Source: Fidelibacterota bacterium (GTDB lineage: Bacteria > Marinisomatota > SORT01). Taken from it: DNA of 22,150 nt. The position numbers and the translations under genes were made by a program. The notes below the pieces were generated by a model, which worked only from the letters and a program-made list of their open reading frames with translations, searched no databases and had not been told where the DNA came from. The DNA lies in contig JADFMS010000022.1 in the NCBI GenBank assembly GCA_022563775.1, positions 1-22,150 of the forward strand, read 5' to 3'. Positions 1 through 6,781 of the stretch are shown here, piece by piece. The first letter of the stretch is position 1, and each line of letters begins with the position of its first letter.

Positions 1-23
1 GGCGATGAACTGATTCGTCACGC

Positions 24-52
24 TTGACTTGCTTCAATCGGGAATCTATATT
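24..52 (+). promoter_or_regulatory. Promoter of tRNA-Leu (sigma-70 type)
   Basis: The sequence shows a -35 box TTGACT at 24-29 and a -10 box TATATT at 47-52, separated by exactly 17 bases. Transcription would start near 59, a few bases before the tRNA at 64. The same pair of hexamers and spacing occurs before the 16S rRNA gene at 21879-21907, which supports it as a stable-RNA promoter. Calling it active is an inference. Confidence 0.75.
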
Positions 53-63
53 TTCATAGTAGA

Positions 64-147
64 GCCGCAGTGGCGGAATTGGTAGACGCGCAAGATTTAG
101 GATCTTGTGAGCGATTGCTTGTGGGAGTTCGAGTCTCCCCCGCGGCA
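64..147 (+). tRNA. tRNA-Leu (anticodon UAG)
   Basis: An 84-base class II tRNA. The acceptor stem pairs 64-70 with 140-146, with one A/C mismatch. The D-arm contains GGTAGACGCG. The anticodon stem CAAGA (91-95) pairs with TCTTG (103-107) around a 7-base loop with TAG at 98-100. A long variable arm follows, typical of Leu/Ser tRNAs, then a T-arm with stem 123-127/135-139 and TTCGAGT loop. The discriminator is A147 and no CCA is encoded. The UAG anticodon reads CUN codons for leucine. Its 3' end forms the left copy of a repeat flanking a small island (149-1632). No terminator is visible right after the tRNA, so read-through into the island is possible. Confidence 0.97.
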
Positions 148-148
148 C
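133..148 (+). repeat. Left att-like repeat (attL)
   Basis: The 16 bases GTCTCCCCCGCGGCAC, spanning part of the T-loop, the T-stem and acceptor 3' strands and the discriminator base of tRNA-Leu, match 1617-1632 without mismatch. Similarity ends outside these bases. The position inside the tRNA 3' end is the usual crossover site for tRNA-targeting integrases. Confidence 0.7.
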
Positions 149-215
149 TTAATTAATGTCTTAGTGCTAGCTTTTGAAATTACATTTATATAATCAAAGA
201 AAAGGATAATAAATT

Positions 216-830
216 ATGCGGGTGAATTTCTCTGAGGACGAATGTGAAGGATGCCAGATATCCAGAGGAGAGAATACAGAGATAAAAGGTAGGATTATTT
301 CTCTTGATGAATACTGGGTTCTAAACCACTATTCAAGCAAGCAGGCTTTTCTTGGTTGGTTAGCATTGCAGCCCCGAAATCATAGAATGGAGCTTACTGA
401 CCTCAAGAGGGAGGAATTAATAGCTCTTGGCATTCACATTCAGAACATCGAAATGGGCCTGCGTCAGTATTGGTCAATCCACTTTAAGGATGATCTTCTC
501 GAAAGAGTTTATGTTGTTTATTTCTTTGAAGGTATTTTCGATAAAAAAAATAATGAGCCGGATCCGTGTAAATTTCATCTTCATTTTCACCTTATACCTC
601 GTCCTAACAGCTTTGATAAAACAGAACTATTAAGGGAGGATGAGAAGGAAGAAAGCAAAACTACAATTAATGCTTGGAATATTTATAAACTAAACCAATG
701 TGAGAAGTACCAAGAAAAATTACGTTCAGATTATAAGCTGAATTTCGAAGAAGAATCAGCTGAAAGTGAACAAAAAGTTAGCGCACTTATGGAGTTCCTA
801 ATGAGCTATTTTGCAGGACGAGCGAGATAA
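216..830 (+). CDS. HIT (histidine triad) family protein
   Basis: This 204-residue protein has the histidine-triad signature at H121-L-H123-F-H125-L-I, followed by PRP. HIT proteins use this motif to hydrolyse or transfer nucleotide phosphoesters, with the middle His as nucleophile. The N-terminus has C10-x-x-C13, reminiscent of the zinc-binding CxxC seen in many HIT proteins. The segment GWLALQPRNHRMELTDL (47-63) resembles the family strand that normally reads GHLLIIPKRH. An insertion-rich region separates this from the triad, and a ~70-residue charged C-terminal extension follows, so the protein is longer than typical ~110-150-residue HIT hydrolases. The start at 216 has AAAGGA nine bases upstream. 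It lies in the tRNA-bounded island and is nine bases from the next gene, so the two are probably co-transcribed. Substrate unknown. Confidence 0.75.
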   Translation: MRVNFSEDECEGCQISRGENTEIKGRIISLDEYWVLNHYSSKQAFLGWLALQPRNHRMELTDLKREELIALGIHIQNIEMGLRQYWSIHFKDDLLERVYVVYFFEGIFDKKNNEPDPCKFHLHFHLIPRPNSFDKTELLREDEKEESKTTINAWNIYKLNQCEKYQEKLRSDYKLNFEEESAESEQKVSALMEFLMSYFAGRAR

Positions 831-839
831 AAGAAGACA

Positions 840-1541
840 ATGCGAGACAAAATCGACAAAGCAGAAACTTCCTTTTCAAAGGATGTCGTCAAAACCATAA
901 ATAAAGGTTTAAAACAATATAAAAAAGGTCGCTATGATAAGGCTCTTAAATTCTTCGAAAAAAGTCGAGAACTGGACGCCAGAGTTGAATACAAATTGTA
1001 TCCTTATATGGAAAAGTGCAATCGAGTTCATTCAATAAAATTAAGTGAATACGATTATGAATATATTAAAGATTCAAATATTCGAAAAGTGTCTACTCTT
1101 CTAACTTACATGTCTATATTTTTTGGACTTTATATCTTGTCAGAGCTAAAGTCAGAAGACGATATATTTAATTCTTTAGTAAGACTGTTTTTCGGAAGCA
1201 TTAAAGGTTTCTTTTTAATGACGTTCTTAGTAGCATTAATTTATTCAATCAAAAGACTCTTCAAGATCAGCTCTTCGACTTCAAGCGGAAAATTGCGCTG
1301 TAAATATTGCGGGCATTATACCCAATATATTGACCCAGAGGAGCCTACTTTCGGTGCATCAGTAGGTGAAAATTTTTGTTCTGTCTGTAATAGGTCGTAT
1401 CCGATGCCCAATAGTTTTTGGGATAGCTGGGAGGGATTACATAATATGTACAGTCGACATTCAGTCTACGAAGCCGAATTTTATGAAGAATATGAGCGTT
1501 TGAGGGATACTGAGAAGTCGTTAAAAAAGAAATTTTTTTAG
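840..1541 (+). CDS. TPR-like, two-helix membrane protein with zinc ribbon
   Basis: This 233-residue protein has no family I can name. Residues ~15-60 (GLKQYKKGRYDKALKFFEKS) look like a single tetratricopeptide-type helix pair. Two hydrophobic helices follow at ~85-103 and ~112-138, joined by a short charged loop. After them comes a four-cysteine zinc ribbon, C154-x2-C157 and C180-x2-C183, then an acidic, tyrosine-rich tail (~195-225). This layout suggests an inner-membrane protein exposing both ends to the cytoplasm, which is an inference. It starts nine bases after the HIT gene, with a purine-rich AAAAGAAG upstream. Low G+C and the island location suggest a transferred pair. It could be a sensor or effector partner of the HIT protein, but nothing in the sequence proves a function. 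Confidence 0.7.
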   Translation: MRDKIDKAETSFSKDVVKTINKGLKQYKKGRYDKALKFFEKSRELDARVEYKLYPYMEKCNRVHSIKLSEYDYEYIKDSNIRKVSTLLTYMSIFFGLYILSELKSEDDIFNSLVRLFFGSIKGFFLMTFLVALIYSIKRLFKISSSTSSGKLRCKYCGHYTQYIDPEEPTFGASVGENFCSVCNRSYPMPNSFWDSWEGLHNMYSRHSVYEAEFYEEYERLRDTEKSLKKKFF

Positions 1542-1589
1542 CGTGGGTCAGGTCTTATGTCGAAGAAATTCCTTTGCAGCATGTCCGAG

Positions 1590-1608
1590 TAACTGATGTA
1601 GTCAGTTA
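1590..1608 (+). other. Small perfect hairpin beside the right island boundary
   Basis: TAACTGA (1590-1596) pairs with TCAGTTA (1602-1608) around a five-base loop, nine bases before the right tRNA-end repeat. No T-tract follows, so it is not an obvious terminator. It might be a recombinase or accessory-protein site, but this is speculative. Confidence 0.4.
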
Positions 1609-1616
1609 GGTAGGTG

Positions 1617-1632
1617 GTCTCCCCCGCGGCAC
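1617..1632 (+). repeat. Right att-like repeat (attR), displaced tRNA-Leu 3' end
   Basis: A perfect 16-base copy of 133-148. No complete tRNA can be folded from the bases upstream of it, so only the 3' end of tRNA-Leu is represented. This fits the fragment displaced when an element inserted and rebuilt the tRNA at 64-147. Confidence 0.7.
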
Positions 1633-1686
1633 ATTTGTCAATATCATTATAATAATTGAATCTTCTAAATCTTTTAACTAATTTCA

Positions 1687-1708
1687 GATCAGTAATTCAT
1701 AACTGATC
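1687..1708 (+). promoter_or_regulatory. Operator-like dyad upstream of osmC
   Basis: GATCAGT (1687-1693) is mirrored by ACTGATC (1702-1708), an inverted repeat with an eight-base centre. The ten bases GATCAGTAAT also occur as a direct repeat at 1687-1696 and 1705-1714. It lies just before the ribosome binding site of osmC, where a repressor would block transcription. Peroxide genes of this family are often controlled by thiol-sensing repressors; which regulator binds here is unknown. A weak promoter candidate is TTGAAT 1656-1661 / TAATTT 1679-1684, and a TATAAT at 1648-1653 lacks a -35. Confidence 0.45.
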
Positions 1709-1730
1709 AGTAATAGAAAGGAAGGTAGAA

Positions 1731-2159
1731 ATGCCGAAACGTGATGGAAATGCCGTTTGGAACGGTGGATTAAAAGACGGCAATGGTACAATAAAGGTCG
1801 GTGACGCGCTGTTTGAGGGTCAGTATTCATTCAGCTCGCGCTTTGAGGAAGGAGAGGGAACGAACCCTGAAGAGCTCATAGCGGCTGCGCACGCAGGATG
1901 TTACTCGATGGCGTTTTCCGCTGAATTGGAAGCTGCGGGTTTCACACCTAACAGTGTCAATACTAAAGCATCGGTCTGGATAGAGAAGGGGGATGAAGGA
2001 TTCAGTATTACGAGGATTCTTTTGAGTACGGAGGGTGACGTTCCCGGTATAGATGACGCAAAATTTCAGGAAGTTGCGGCAGCGGCGAAGGAAGGCTGTC
2101 CTGTCTCGCGCGCTCTTGCATCGGTGGATATATCCCTTGAGGCTACACTGAAATCATAA
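1731..2159 (+). CDS. osmC: OsmC family peroxiredoxin
   Basis: This 142-residue protein matches the length of OsmC (about 143 residues). OsmC/Ohr proteins reduce organic hydroperoxides in the cytoplasm with two redox cysteines. Both are present: C57 in AAAHAGCYSMA and C123 in AKEGCPVSRAL. The preceding TNPEELIAAAHAGC and R37 fit the active-site region. A long N-terminal strand with AVWNGGLKDGNGTIK favours the OsmC branch over Ohr. The start codon has a strong AAGGAAGG five bases upstream. The gene stands alone just downstream of the island boundary, so insertion of the island may have replaced its native upstream sequence. The dyad at 1687-1708 suggests redox-responsive repression (inference). 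No clear terminator follows. Confidence 0.92.
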   Translation: MPKRDGNAVWNGGLKDGNGTIKVGDALFEGQYSFSSRFEEGEGTNPEELIAAAHAGCYSMAFSAELEAAGFTPNSVNTKASVWIEKGDEGFSITRILLSTEGDVPGIDDAKFQEVAAAAKEGCPVSRALASVDISLEATLKS

Positions 2160-2240
2160 GATAGAATTTCAGAAGGGTATAAATTTATGCGGTCAGTCTG
2201 AATCCCGACTCGCACGCTTTTCCTCTTCCCTGCGGGGAGT

Positions 2241-2258
2241 GTCCGTCAGCTGACGGAC
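2241..2258. repeat. Perfect 18-base palindrome, possible dispersed repeat
   Basis: GTCCGTCAGCTGACGGAC reads identically on both strands. A related sequence, GTCCGGCAGACTGACGGGC, occurs at 13107-13125 inside the inverted-repeat element, so the two may belong to one dispersed repeat family. The 2160-2376 stretch has no credible gene; an open minus-strand frame at 2185-2481 overlaps the amylase remnant and is not convincing. Confidence 0.5.
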
Positions 2259-2376
2259 GAGGGATGTAATCGTTCGGTTTTCCGTACGATATAAAAAGAT
2301 AATAGTAGTCACACCCTCCGTTAGCACCGGTGGCAATGCCACACTCAAGAGAGGAGATGGGAGTTGATACCCTTTG

Positions 2377-3042
2377 ACTTATGCCAATCCACCCGATTGG
2401 ACGCTGCGCCATATTTTCAATGAAATAGCTAAAGGCGAAAAGAACGCTAATGACGATTGAGGAACATTTAAAGAAGGACAAGTTACGGTAACCTTACAAC
2501 GCAAATCGAATGTACTTCACTTCAAACCACGATGAAAATTCTTGGAATGGCACGGTTTATGAGCGTTTAGGTAATGGGGCGAAAGCGTTCGCTGTGTTGA
2601 CCACTATTCTGAATGGTATGCCGCTTATTTACAGCGGACAGGAACCAGGACTCAACAAGAGATTGGCTTTCTTTGAGAAAGACAATATCGAGTGGAAGGA
2701 ACGCCCGTTCAAACGATATTTATATAAAATTACTAAATTTAAAGAAAAATCATGCAACTCCGCAGGAACGGGGGCAAGGGGGAATGATAACACGGATTCA
2801 CACTACCAATAACAAAGCTGTATTTGCCTTTTTTGAATGAGAGTAAAAATGATAAAGTTTTCGTTGTCGTAAACTTGTCATCGGAAGAATTTAACAATAC
2901 ACTTGAAGTTGACGCATATGCCGGAAGTTATTCTGAGCTTTTTGCAGGCGAACATACCAATTTTTCATGAGCAGCAGAATTGCGCATGAATCCTTGGGAA
3001 TACAAAGTATATGTAAAGGAAAAGAGTGTCGGGCTCAAATAA
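2377..3042 (+). pseudogene. Decayed C-terminal remnant of a GH13 alpha-amylase
   Basis: Amylase-like peptides appear in order in shifting + frames. From 2377: TYANPPDWTLRHIFNEIAKG, ending in a stop at 2458-2460. From about 2459: TIEEHLKKDKLR, stopped by TAA at 2489-2491 where a tyrosine is expected. Then YNANRMYFTSNHDENSWNGT and GMPLIYSGQEPGLNKRL, with SNHDE being the conserved catalytic-region motif IV of family 13. Frames change again near 2735 (LLNLKKNHA, RIHTTNNKAVFAFFE), and then ESKNDKVFVVVNLSSEEFN, an internal TGA at 2970-2972, and NPWEYKVYV, the C-terminal beta-sandwich, ending at 3042. At least three frameshifts and three in-frame stops exist. The N-terminal (beta/alpha)8 barrel is missing. 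A starch or glycogen-degrading enzyme has therefore been lost here. Assembly error cannot explain so many lesions easily. Confidence 0.85.
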
Positions 3043-3100
3043 GAATTTCTTTTGTTCATTTAGAGGATTTTCGAATTGCGGAGTGTACACTAAAAATCAC

Positions 3101-3129
3101 TTGACATTTTATTTATAGTGCTTTAATAT
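3101..3129 (+). promoter_or_regulatory. Promoter for the 3324 T9SS protein gene
   Basis: TTGACA at 3101-3106, a 17-base spacer and TAATAT at 3124-3129. Predicted start near 3136 leaves an unusually long leader of ~188 bases before the ATG at 3324. Confidence 0.7.
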
Positions 3130-3183
3130 GGTCGGTAGCTAAAAAAGTTTCAATATTTAAAAAAAAACGGAGATAAAATATCA

Positions 3184-3299
3184 GACCTGAATGCTGTGGC
3201 AGTAGATAAGGCAACGAAAAACTATCAACCGCCTCGGGAATCTTCGAAGATATGCTTAGGGAGCGTATTATAACCGTATTATACTAAAAATCTCAGGTT
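3184..3299 (+). other. Long 5' leader with possible fold and tandem repeat
   Basis: GACCTGA (3184-3190) can pair with TCAGGTT (3293-3299), enclosing ~100 bases. Inside are the self-complementary ATCTTCGAAGAT (3240-3251) and a direct repeat CGTATTATA at 3264-3272 and 3275-3283 (11-base period, one helical turn). The end lies just before the AGGAGG ribosome site at 3311-3316. This may be a structured regulatory leader or a binding site pair; no known riboswitch class is recognised and the pairing may be chance. Confidence 0.3.
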
Positions 3300-3323
3300 A
3301 ATTAATCTCAAGGAGGAAAATTG

Positions 3324-6300
3324 ATGAGGAAATATTTACTAATCTCGATGACGCTGCTCTTGACCGTAACTGTGGTCTTGGGTCTCAGCGGCATTAAAAA
3401 GAGCAGTCAGGAAGAGGTTGAGCAGCTCAAAAGCGCTGTGAAGATCGATCCGACGCTGCTGAAAAAGAAGGCGATGGTAGGAAACAATCTCAGAAAGTTC
3501 AATGCGGACGGAAGCATAGAATCGGCATTAAGAGGAAGGTCTATTACCCTTAGCGTTAGTGATTCTGTCATCTTCTTTGATGATTTCGAGGGTACCATAG
3601 CTAACTGGATTCCGGACGCGAGTTGGAATAATGTTGAGGTTGATGTTGGTCTGCCTACCGCAGGGTTTGCATTGGCTCCCACAAGCACATGGTCTTTGGT
3701 GACCGATAACTCCAACAGTGCAACCCACAGCTGGAACAATCCTGATGCATCCGATCAGCAAACGGATATGGTGATATCACCTGTTATCTATCTGCCTGAT
3801 TCGGTTCATGCATTTGGAGTAAATAGCCTGATGAAAGGCGGAGTCATAAGTTTATATCTCGATGCCGACTTCACCGCGACGGATGACCAGTTCAGGTTAC
3901 ATCTCGGTTCCGCCGAGGTACTTTGGGAATTCAGCACTGCTGATTCAGCTCCCGAAGGTACAAGCGCGTGGTTGGTTGTATCACCCCTTGGAGCGGATAA
4001 CGAACAGTTCAGGCACTGGCTCTATACGCCTGACATAGACCTTTCGGCTGAAGCAACGGTAGATTTGGATTTCATGCATAAGTCCATCTCCGAACCGGCA
4101 TTCGACTATAACGTTGTCGATGTATCAACGGACGGATGGGTGACTTATGACAATGTTTGGAATATTGCCGGTGGAGCAGCAACAGGCGGAACAGCCAGCT
4201 GGACTGCCGTTAATGTAAACTTAGATACATATGCCGGTCAGACAATCCAACTTCGTTTCACCTCAAAAGGTGACTTTGGAACAACGGAAGCGGGCGCTCA
4301 CTGGGCGCTTGATGACATCGTTGTCAGCGGTAATGTAACTGCTTCATTATTCTCAGATGATGGCGGCGATACTCCCACTACGATGACAGCAGAGGGCTAC
4401 ACACCTGGTAATCAGCTCTTCATACTCGGTGCAGGCGCTAACCCTACCCCAAGCTGGTCTCTATGGGTAGAGCCTTCAGATATATTTGATGGTTCAAATG
4501 GCACAGTTGGCCGCGGAGACAGCATAAGGGTTGCAATTATGTATGTATCCGACCCGGCAGGCACAGGTCGCGGTCTATATTTTGACGACGTTGAGATCTA
4601 TGGTATTGGAACGTTCCTCGACGACGTCACTCCTGTGGATGCGAGCGGTTTCGATTTCCCGTGGGAGATCGGAAACGAGATCGACTTCACCGTTACCGTA
4701 GCCAATATAGGTGTACTCGATCAATCGAATATTCGATGGGACGGTCAAGTGTTGGATGATGATGGAAACGTTGTAGCATCACCCATCATAGGAACTTCGA
4801 CCGAGGCTTTACCGGCGGGCGGAGAAATAGATATTTCGACAGTCTTCGGAAAGTGGACACCCGAGGAAAAAGGTGATTATACCTTTAAGGCTTGGACCAG
4901 TCTTGCGGGAGATGGCGATACCGAAAATGATACACTCTGGGTCGACTTCCATGTCTTCGGCAATATCGTCGGATTTGAACCGTTCGACAATCCTGATACC
5001 ACTCTTGAAGAGCTCGGTTGGGATGTTGACGGCGAAGGCGGCGGCGTGGAAACCTGGTATATGGGATTAAGTCCTTTCTTCGGAATTACCGGTGCGGTCG
5101 TTAACTTTGATTCGCTCGGTAGACCTCAGGATGAGAGCCTAATCTCACCTGTAATAGACCTCAGATACCTTCCGACAGAAGTGGATCTGCACTTTGAAAG
5201 TACTGTGGTGCTTGGATTTGCTGAAACGGATATATTCGTTGAGGTGAGCACAGATATGGGTGCTAACTGGAAAGAAGTATTTCATTTTAATAATGCTTCT
5301 GTTGGTAATCCCGGTCCATCAGGATGGAATATCTTTAGAGATATCGATATTTCATGGGTAGCTGCCGGACAACCAAACGTAAATGTTCGATTTAGATATG
5401 AAGCAACTAACGATGGTGATTGGGTAGTACATGATGTAGTCTTATCGGGTCTCGGTCTTGAACCTGCTTATGTCTCATCAGTAGTAGACATCGCGGGTGA
5501 CAATGGTTTACAGGTTCGTGTCTCATGGGAAGCTTCGTACAATGACCAGTATCTGTATGATCACGGCGGAAATCAGCATCCTATAGCCGAATACGGTATA
5601 TGGAGAGAAGTTCCTGCGGCAGCTGCCGCCGGATTAAACTCAAAAGACGCGAAGAGTGTTGTGAGTCGTTACATGCTTGCCAGTGAATACGGCACTGCTG
5701 AAATCGGTTCACGTTACTACGTAGAAACAATGGGGCATTATTTTGACTTCGTTGGTTCTGTTTTAGCTCACTCAGACTCGGCATACAGCTATGTTGCGCC
5801 GACGCTCTGGGATGGTGTTTCGACAGGGTTCATGGTTTCTGCTCACACAGCAGATCCACTCGTCTTTGAAGATTCGAATGTCGAGTTCGGAACTTCTACG
5901 GATGATCTGGCTCCTGCACCGCCGTCTGGATTAGCAGGCAGTGTTATCAACACAGATGTTAATCTTACATGGCTATTAGGCGATCCGGACGACAAAACGT
6001 TCAAAGAAAATAACGTATACAGAGGAACGACCAGTAATACGGCAGATATGACGCAGTTAGCCTCTACTTCTGCCAACGAATACACTGACGCGACTGCTGA
6101 AATCGGTGTTGATTATTACTACGCCGTCACATCGGTCGATCATGCGGGTAACGAAAGTGACTTCTCTAACGTCGCACCCGTAACAATTACGGGAATCGGC
6201 GACGAGACAAGCTTGCCTACGGAGTTTGCGCTTAGGCAAAACTATCCAAACCCGTTCAACCCGTCCACAACAATCAGTTATTCACTGCCTACGGCATCTG

Positions 6301-6497
6301 ATGTCAAGATAGTTGTTTACAACCTTCTTGGTAATGAGATTGCCACACTCGTAAACGGTCAGCAGGCAGCCGGATACCATAATGTTGAATGGAACGGAAG
6401 AAGCGACTCCGGTAAATTAGTGTCAACCGGAATATACTTCTACAGAATTAATGCTGATGATTTTACAGCCATCAGAAAGATGATTCTCATGAAGTAA
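3324..6497 (+). CDS. Large secreted multidomain protein with T9SS type A sorting domain
   Basis: A 1057-residue protein with a signal peptide at ~1-22 (MRKYLLISMTLLLTVTVVLG). Two or three jelly-roll/MAM-like segments follow, with motifs such as FFDDFEG near 85-92 and WALDDIVVSG near 330. A CARDB/invasin-like Ig segment (FTVTVANIG...GDYTFKAW) sits at ~455-545, a further jelly-roll segment at ~555-720 and a fibronectin type III-like domain at ~862-955. The last ~95 residues are a type A sorting domain, starting LPTEFALRQNYPNPFNPS and ending IRKMILMK. Such domains direct export through T9SS and anchoring or release at the surface. The ATG at 3324 is preferred over TTG at 3321 because AGGAGG lies seven bases before it. 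No catalytic motif is seen; adhesion or matrix binding is plausible. It is monocistronic, bounded by the 3101 promoter and the 6526 terminator. Confidence 0.88.
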   Translation: MRKYLLISMTLLLTVTVVLGLSGIKKSSQEEVEQLKSAVKIDPTLLKKKAMVGNNLRKFNADGSIESALRGRSITLSVSDSVIFFDDFEGTIANWIPDASWNNVEVDVGLPTAGFALAPTSTWSLVTDNSNSATHSWNNPDASDQQTDMVISPVIYLPDSVHAFGVNSLMKGGVISLYLDADFTATDDQFRLHLGSAEVLWEFSTADSAPEGTSAWLVVSPLGADNEQFRHWLYTPDIDLSAEATVDLDFMHKSISEPAFDYNVVDVSTDGWVTYDNVWNIAGGAATGGTASWTAVNVNLDTYAGQTIQLRFTSKGDFGTTEAGAHWALDDIVVSGNVTASLFSDDGGDTPTTMTAEGYTPGNQLFILGAGANPTPSWSLWVEPSDIFDGSNGTVGRGDSIRVAIMYVSDPAGTGRGLYFDDVEIYGIGTFLDDVTPVDASGFDFPWEIGNEIDFTVTVANIGVLDQSNIRWDGQVLDDDGNVVASPIIGTSTEALPAGGEIDISTVFGKWTPEEKGDYTFKAWTSLAGDGDTENDTLWVDFHVFGNIVGFEPFDNPDTTLEELGWDVDGEGGGVETWYMGLSPFFGITGAVVNFDSLGRPQDESLISPVIDLRYLPTEVDLHFESTVVLGFAETDIFVEVSTDMGANWKEVFHFNNASVGNPGPSGWNIFRDIDISWVAAGQPNVNVRFRYEATNDGDWVVHDVVLSGLGLEPAYVSSVVDIAGDNGLQVRVSWEASYNDQYLYDHGGNQHPIAEYGIWREVPAAAAAGLNSKDAKSVVSRYMLASEYGTAEIGSRYYVETMGHYFDFVGSVLAHSDSAYSYVAPTLWDGVSTGFMVSAHTADPLVFEDSNVEFGTSTDDLAPAPPSGLAGSVINTDVNLTWLLGDPDDKTFKENNVYRGTTSNTADMTQLASTSANEYTDATAEIGVDYYYAVTSVDHAGNESDFSNVAPVTITGIGDETSLPTEFALRQNYPNPFNPSTTISYSLPTASDVKIVVYNLLGNEIATLVNGQQAAGYHNVEWNGRSDSGKLVSTGIYFYRINADDFTAIRKMILMK

Positions 6498-6525
6498 TTC
6501 TTCTTCCGTAAGGGAAAGAATATAA

Positions 6526-6561
6526 CAAGGGGTCGTTATCGCAACGACCCCTTGTTTTTTT
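6526..6561 (+). terminator. Rho-independent terminator
   Basis: CAAGGGGTCGTT (6526-6537) pairs perfectly with AACGACCCCTTG (6543-6554) around a five-base loop, followed by seven Ts at 6555-6561. It ends the 3324 transcription unit. Confidence 0.95.
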
Positions 6562-6720
6562 AACAATGAACGAAATCGAGAGGACCGAGAATTCTTAGAT
6601 CTCCAATCTAAATTCCCGCTGTAAATCGGACGTGTAAAAAGAAACATGATTAACGAAAGCATAATGTTTATACGGAATAGTTTATTCAGAATATGCAGAT
6701 AAAAGTTTCAAACGCACATC

Positions 6721-6749
6721 TTGATTATAAAACAGCGCAAGCCTACCTT
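6721..6749 (+). promoter_or_regulatory. Candidate promoter for the TPR-like gene
   Basis: TTGATT at 6721-6726 and TACCTT at 6744-6749 with 17 bases between. The hexamers are weaker than others in the window, but position (start ~6756) and spacing fit. The 6562-6720 stretch upstream shows no gene. Confidence 0.4.
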
Positions 6750-6781
6750 AGTCTCATAAAATCTTTCAGGAGACAGTGCAA

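Larger units (their letters stand above)
149..1632 (+). mobile_element. Candidate small integrated island at the tRNA-Leu 3' end
   Basis: The 16-base sequence at 133-148, covering the last 15 bases of tRNA-Leu plus one, is repeated perfectly at 1617-1632. Integration by tyrosine recombinases into tRNA 3' ends leaves this arrangement: an intact tRNA at one side and a displaced copy of its 3' end at the other. The enclosed ~1.48 kb carries two adjacent genes (216-830 and 840-1541), is visibly richer in A+T than flanking genes, and has no integrase, transposase or resolvase. It could therefore be a satellite moved in trans, a deletion remnant of a larger island, or a chance tRNA-fragment duplication. 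A small hairpin (1590-1608) lies next to the right repeat. Confidence 0.6.

Noticed and set aside
1545..1616. A second, degenerate tRNA ahead of the right repeat
   Set aside because: Apart from the 16-base repeat I could not fold a D-arm, anticodon arm and acceptor stem together; only the tRNA 3' end is present.
2185..2481. Minus-strand open frame of 98 codons
   Set aside because: It overlaps the amylase remnant and the palindromic repeat, has no ribosome site or family motif, and its composition looks like translated repeat sequence.
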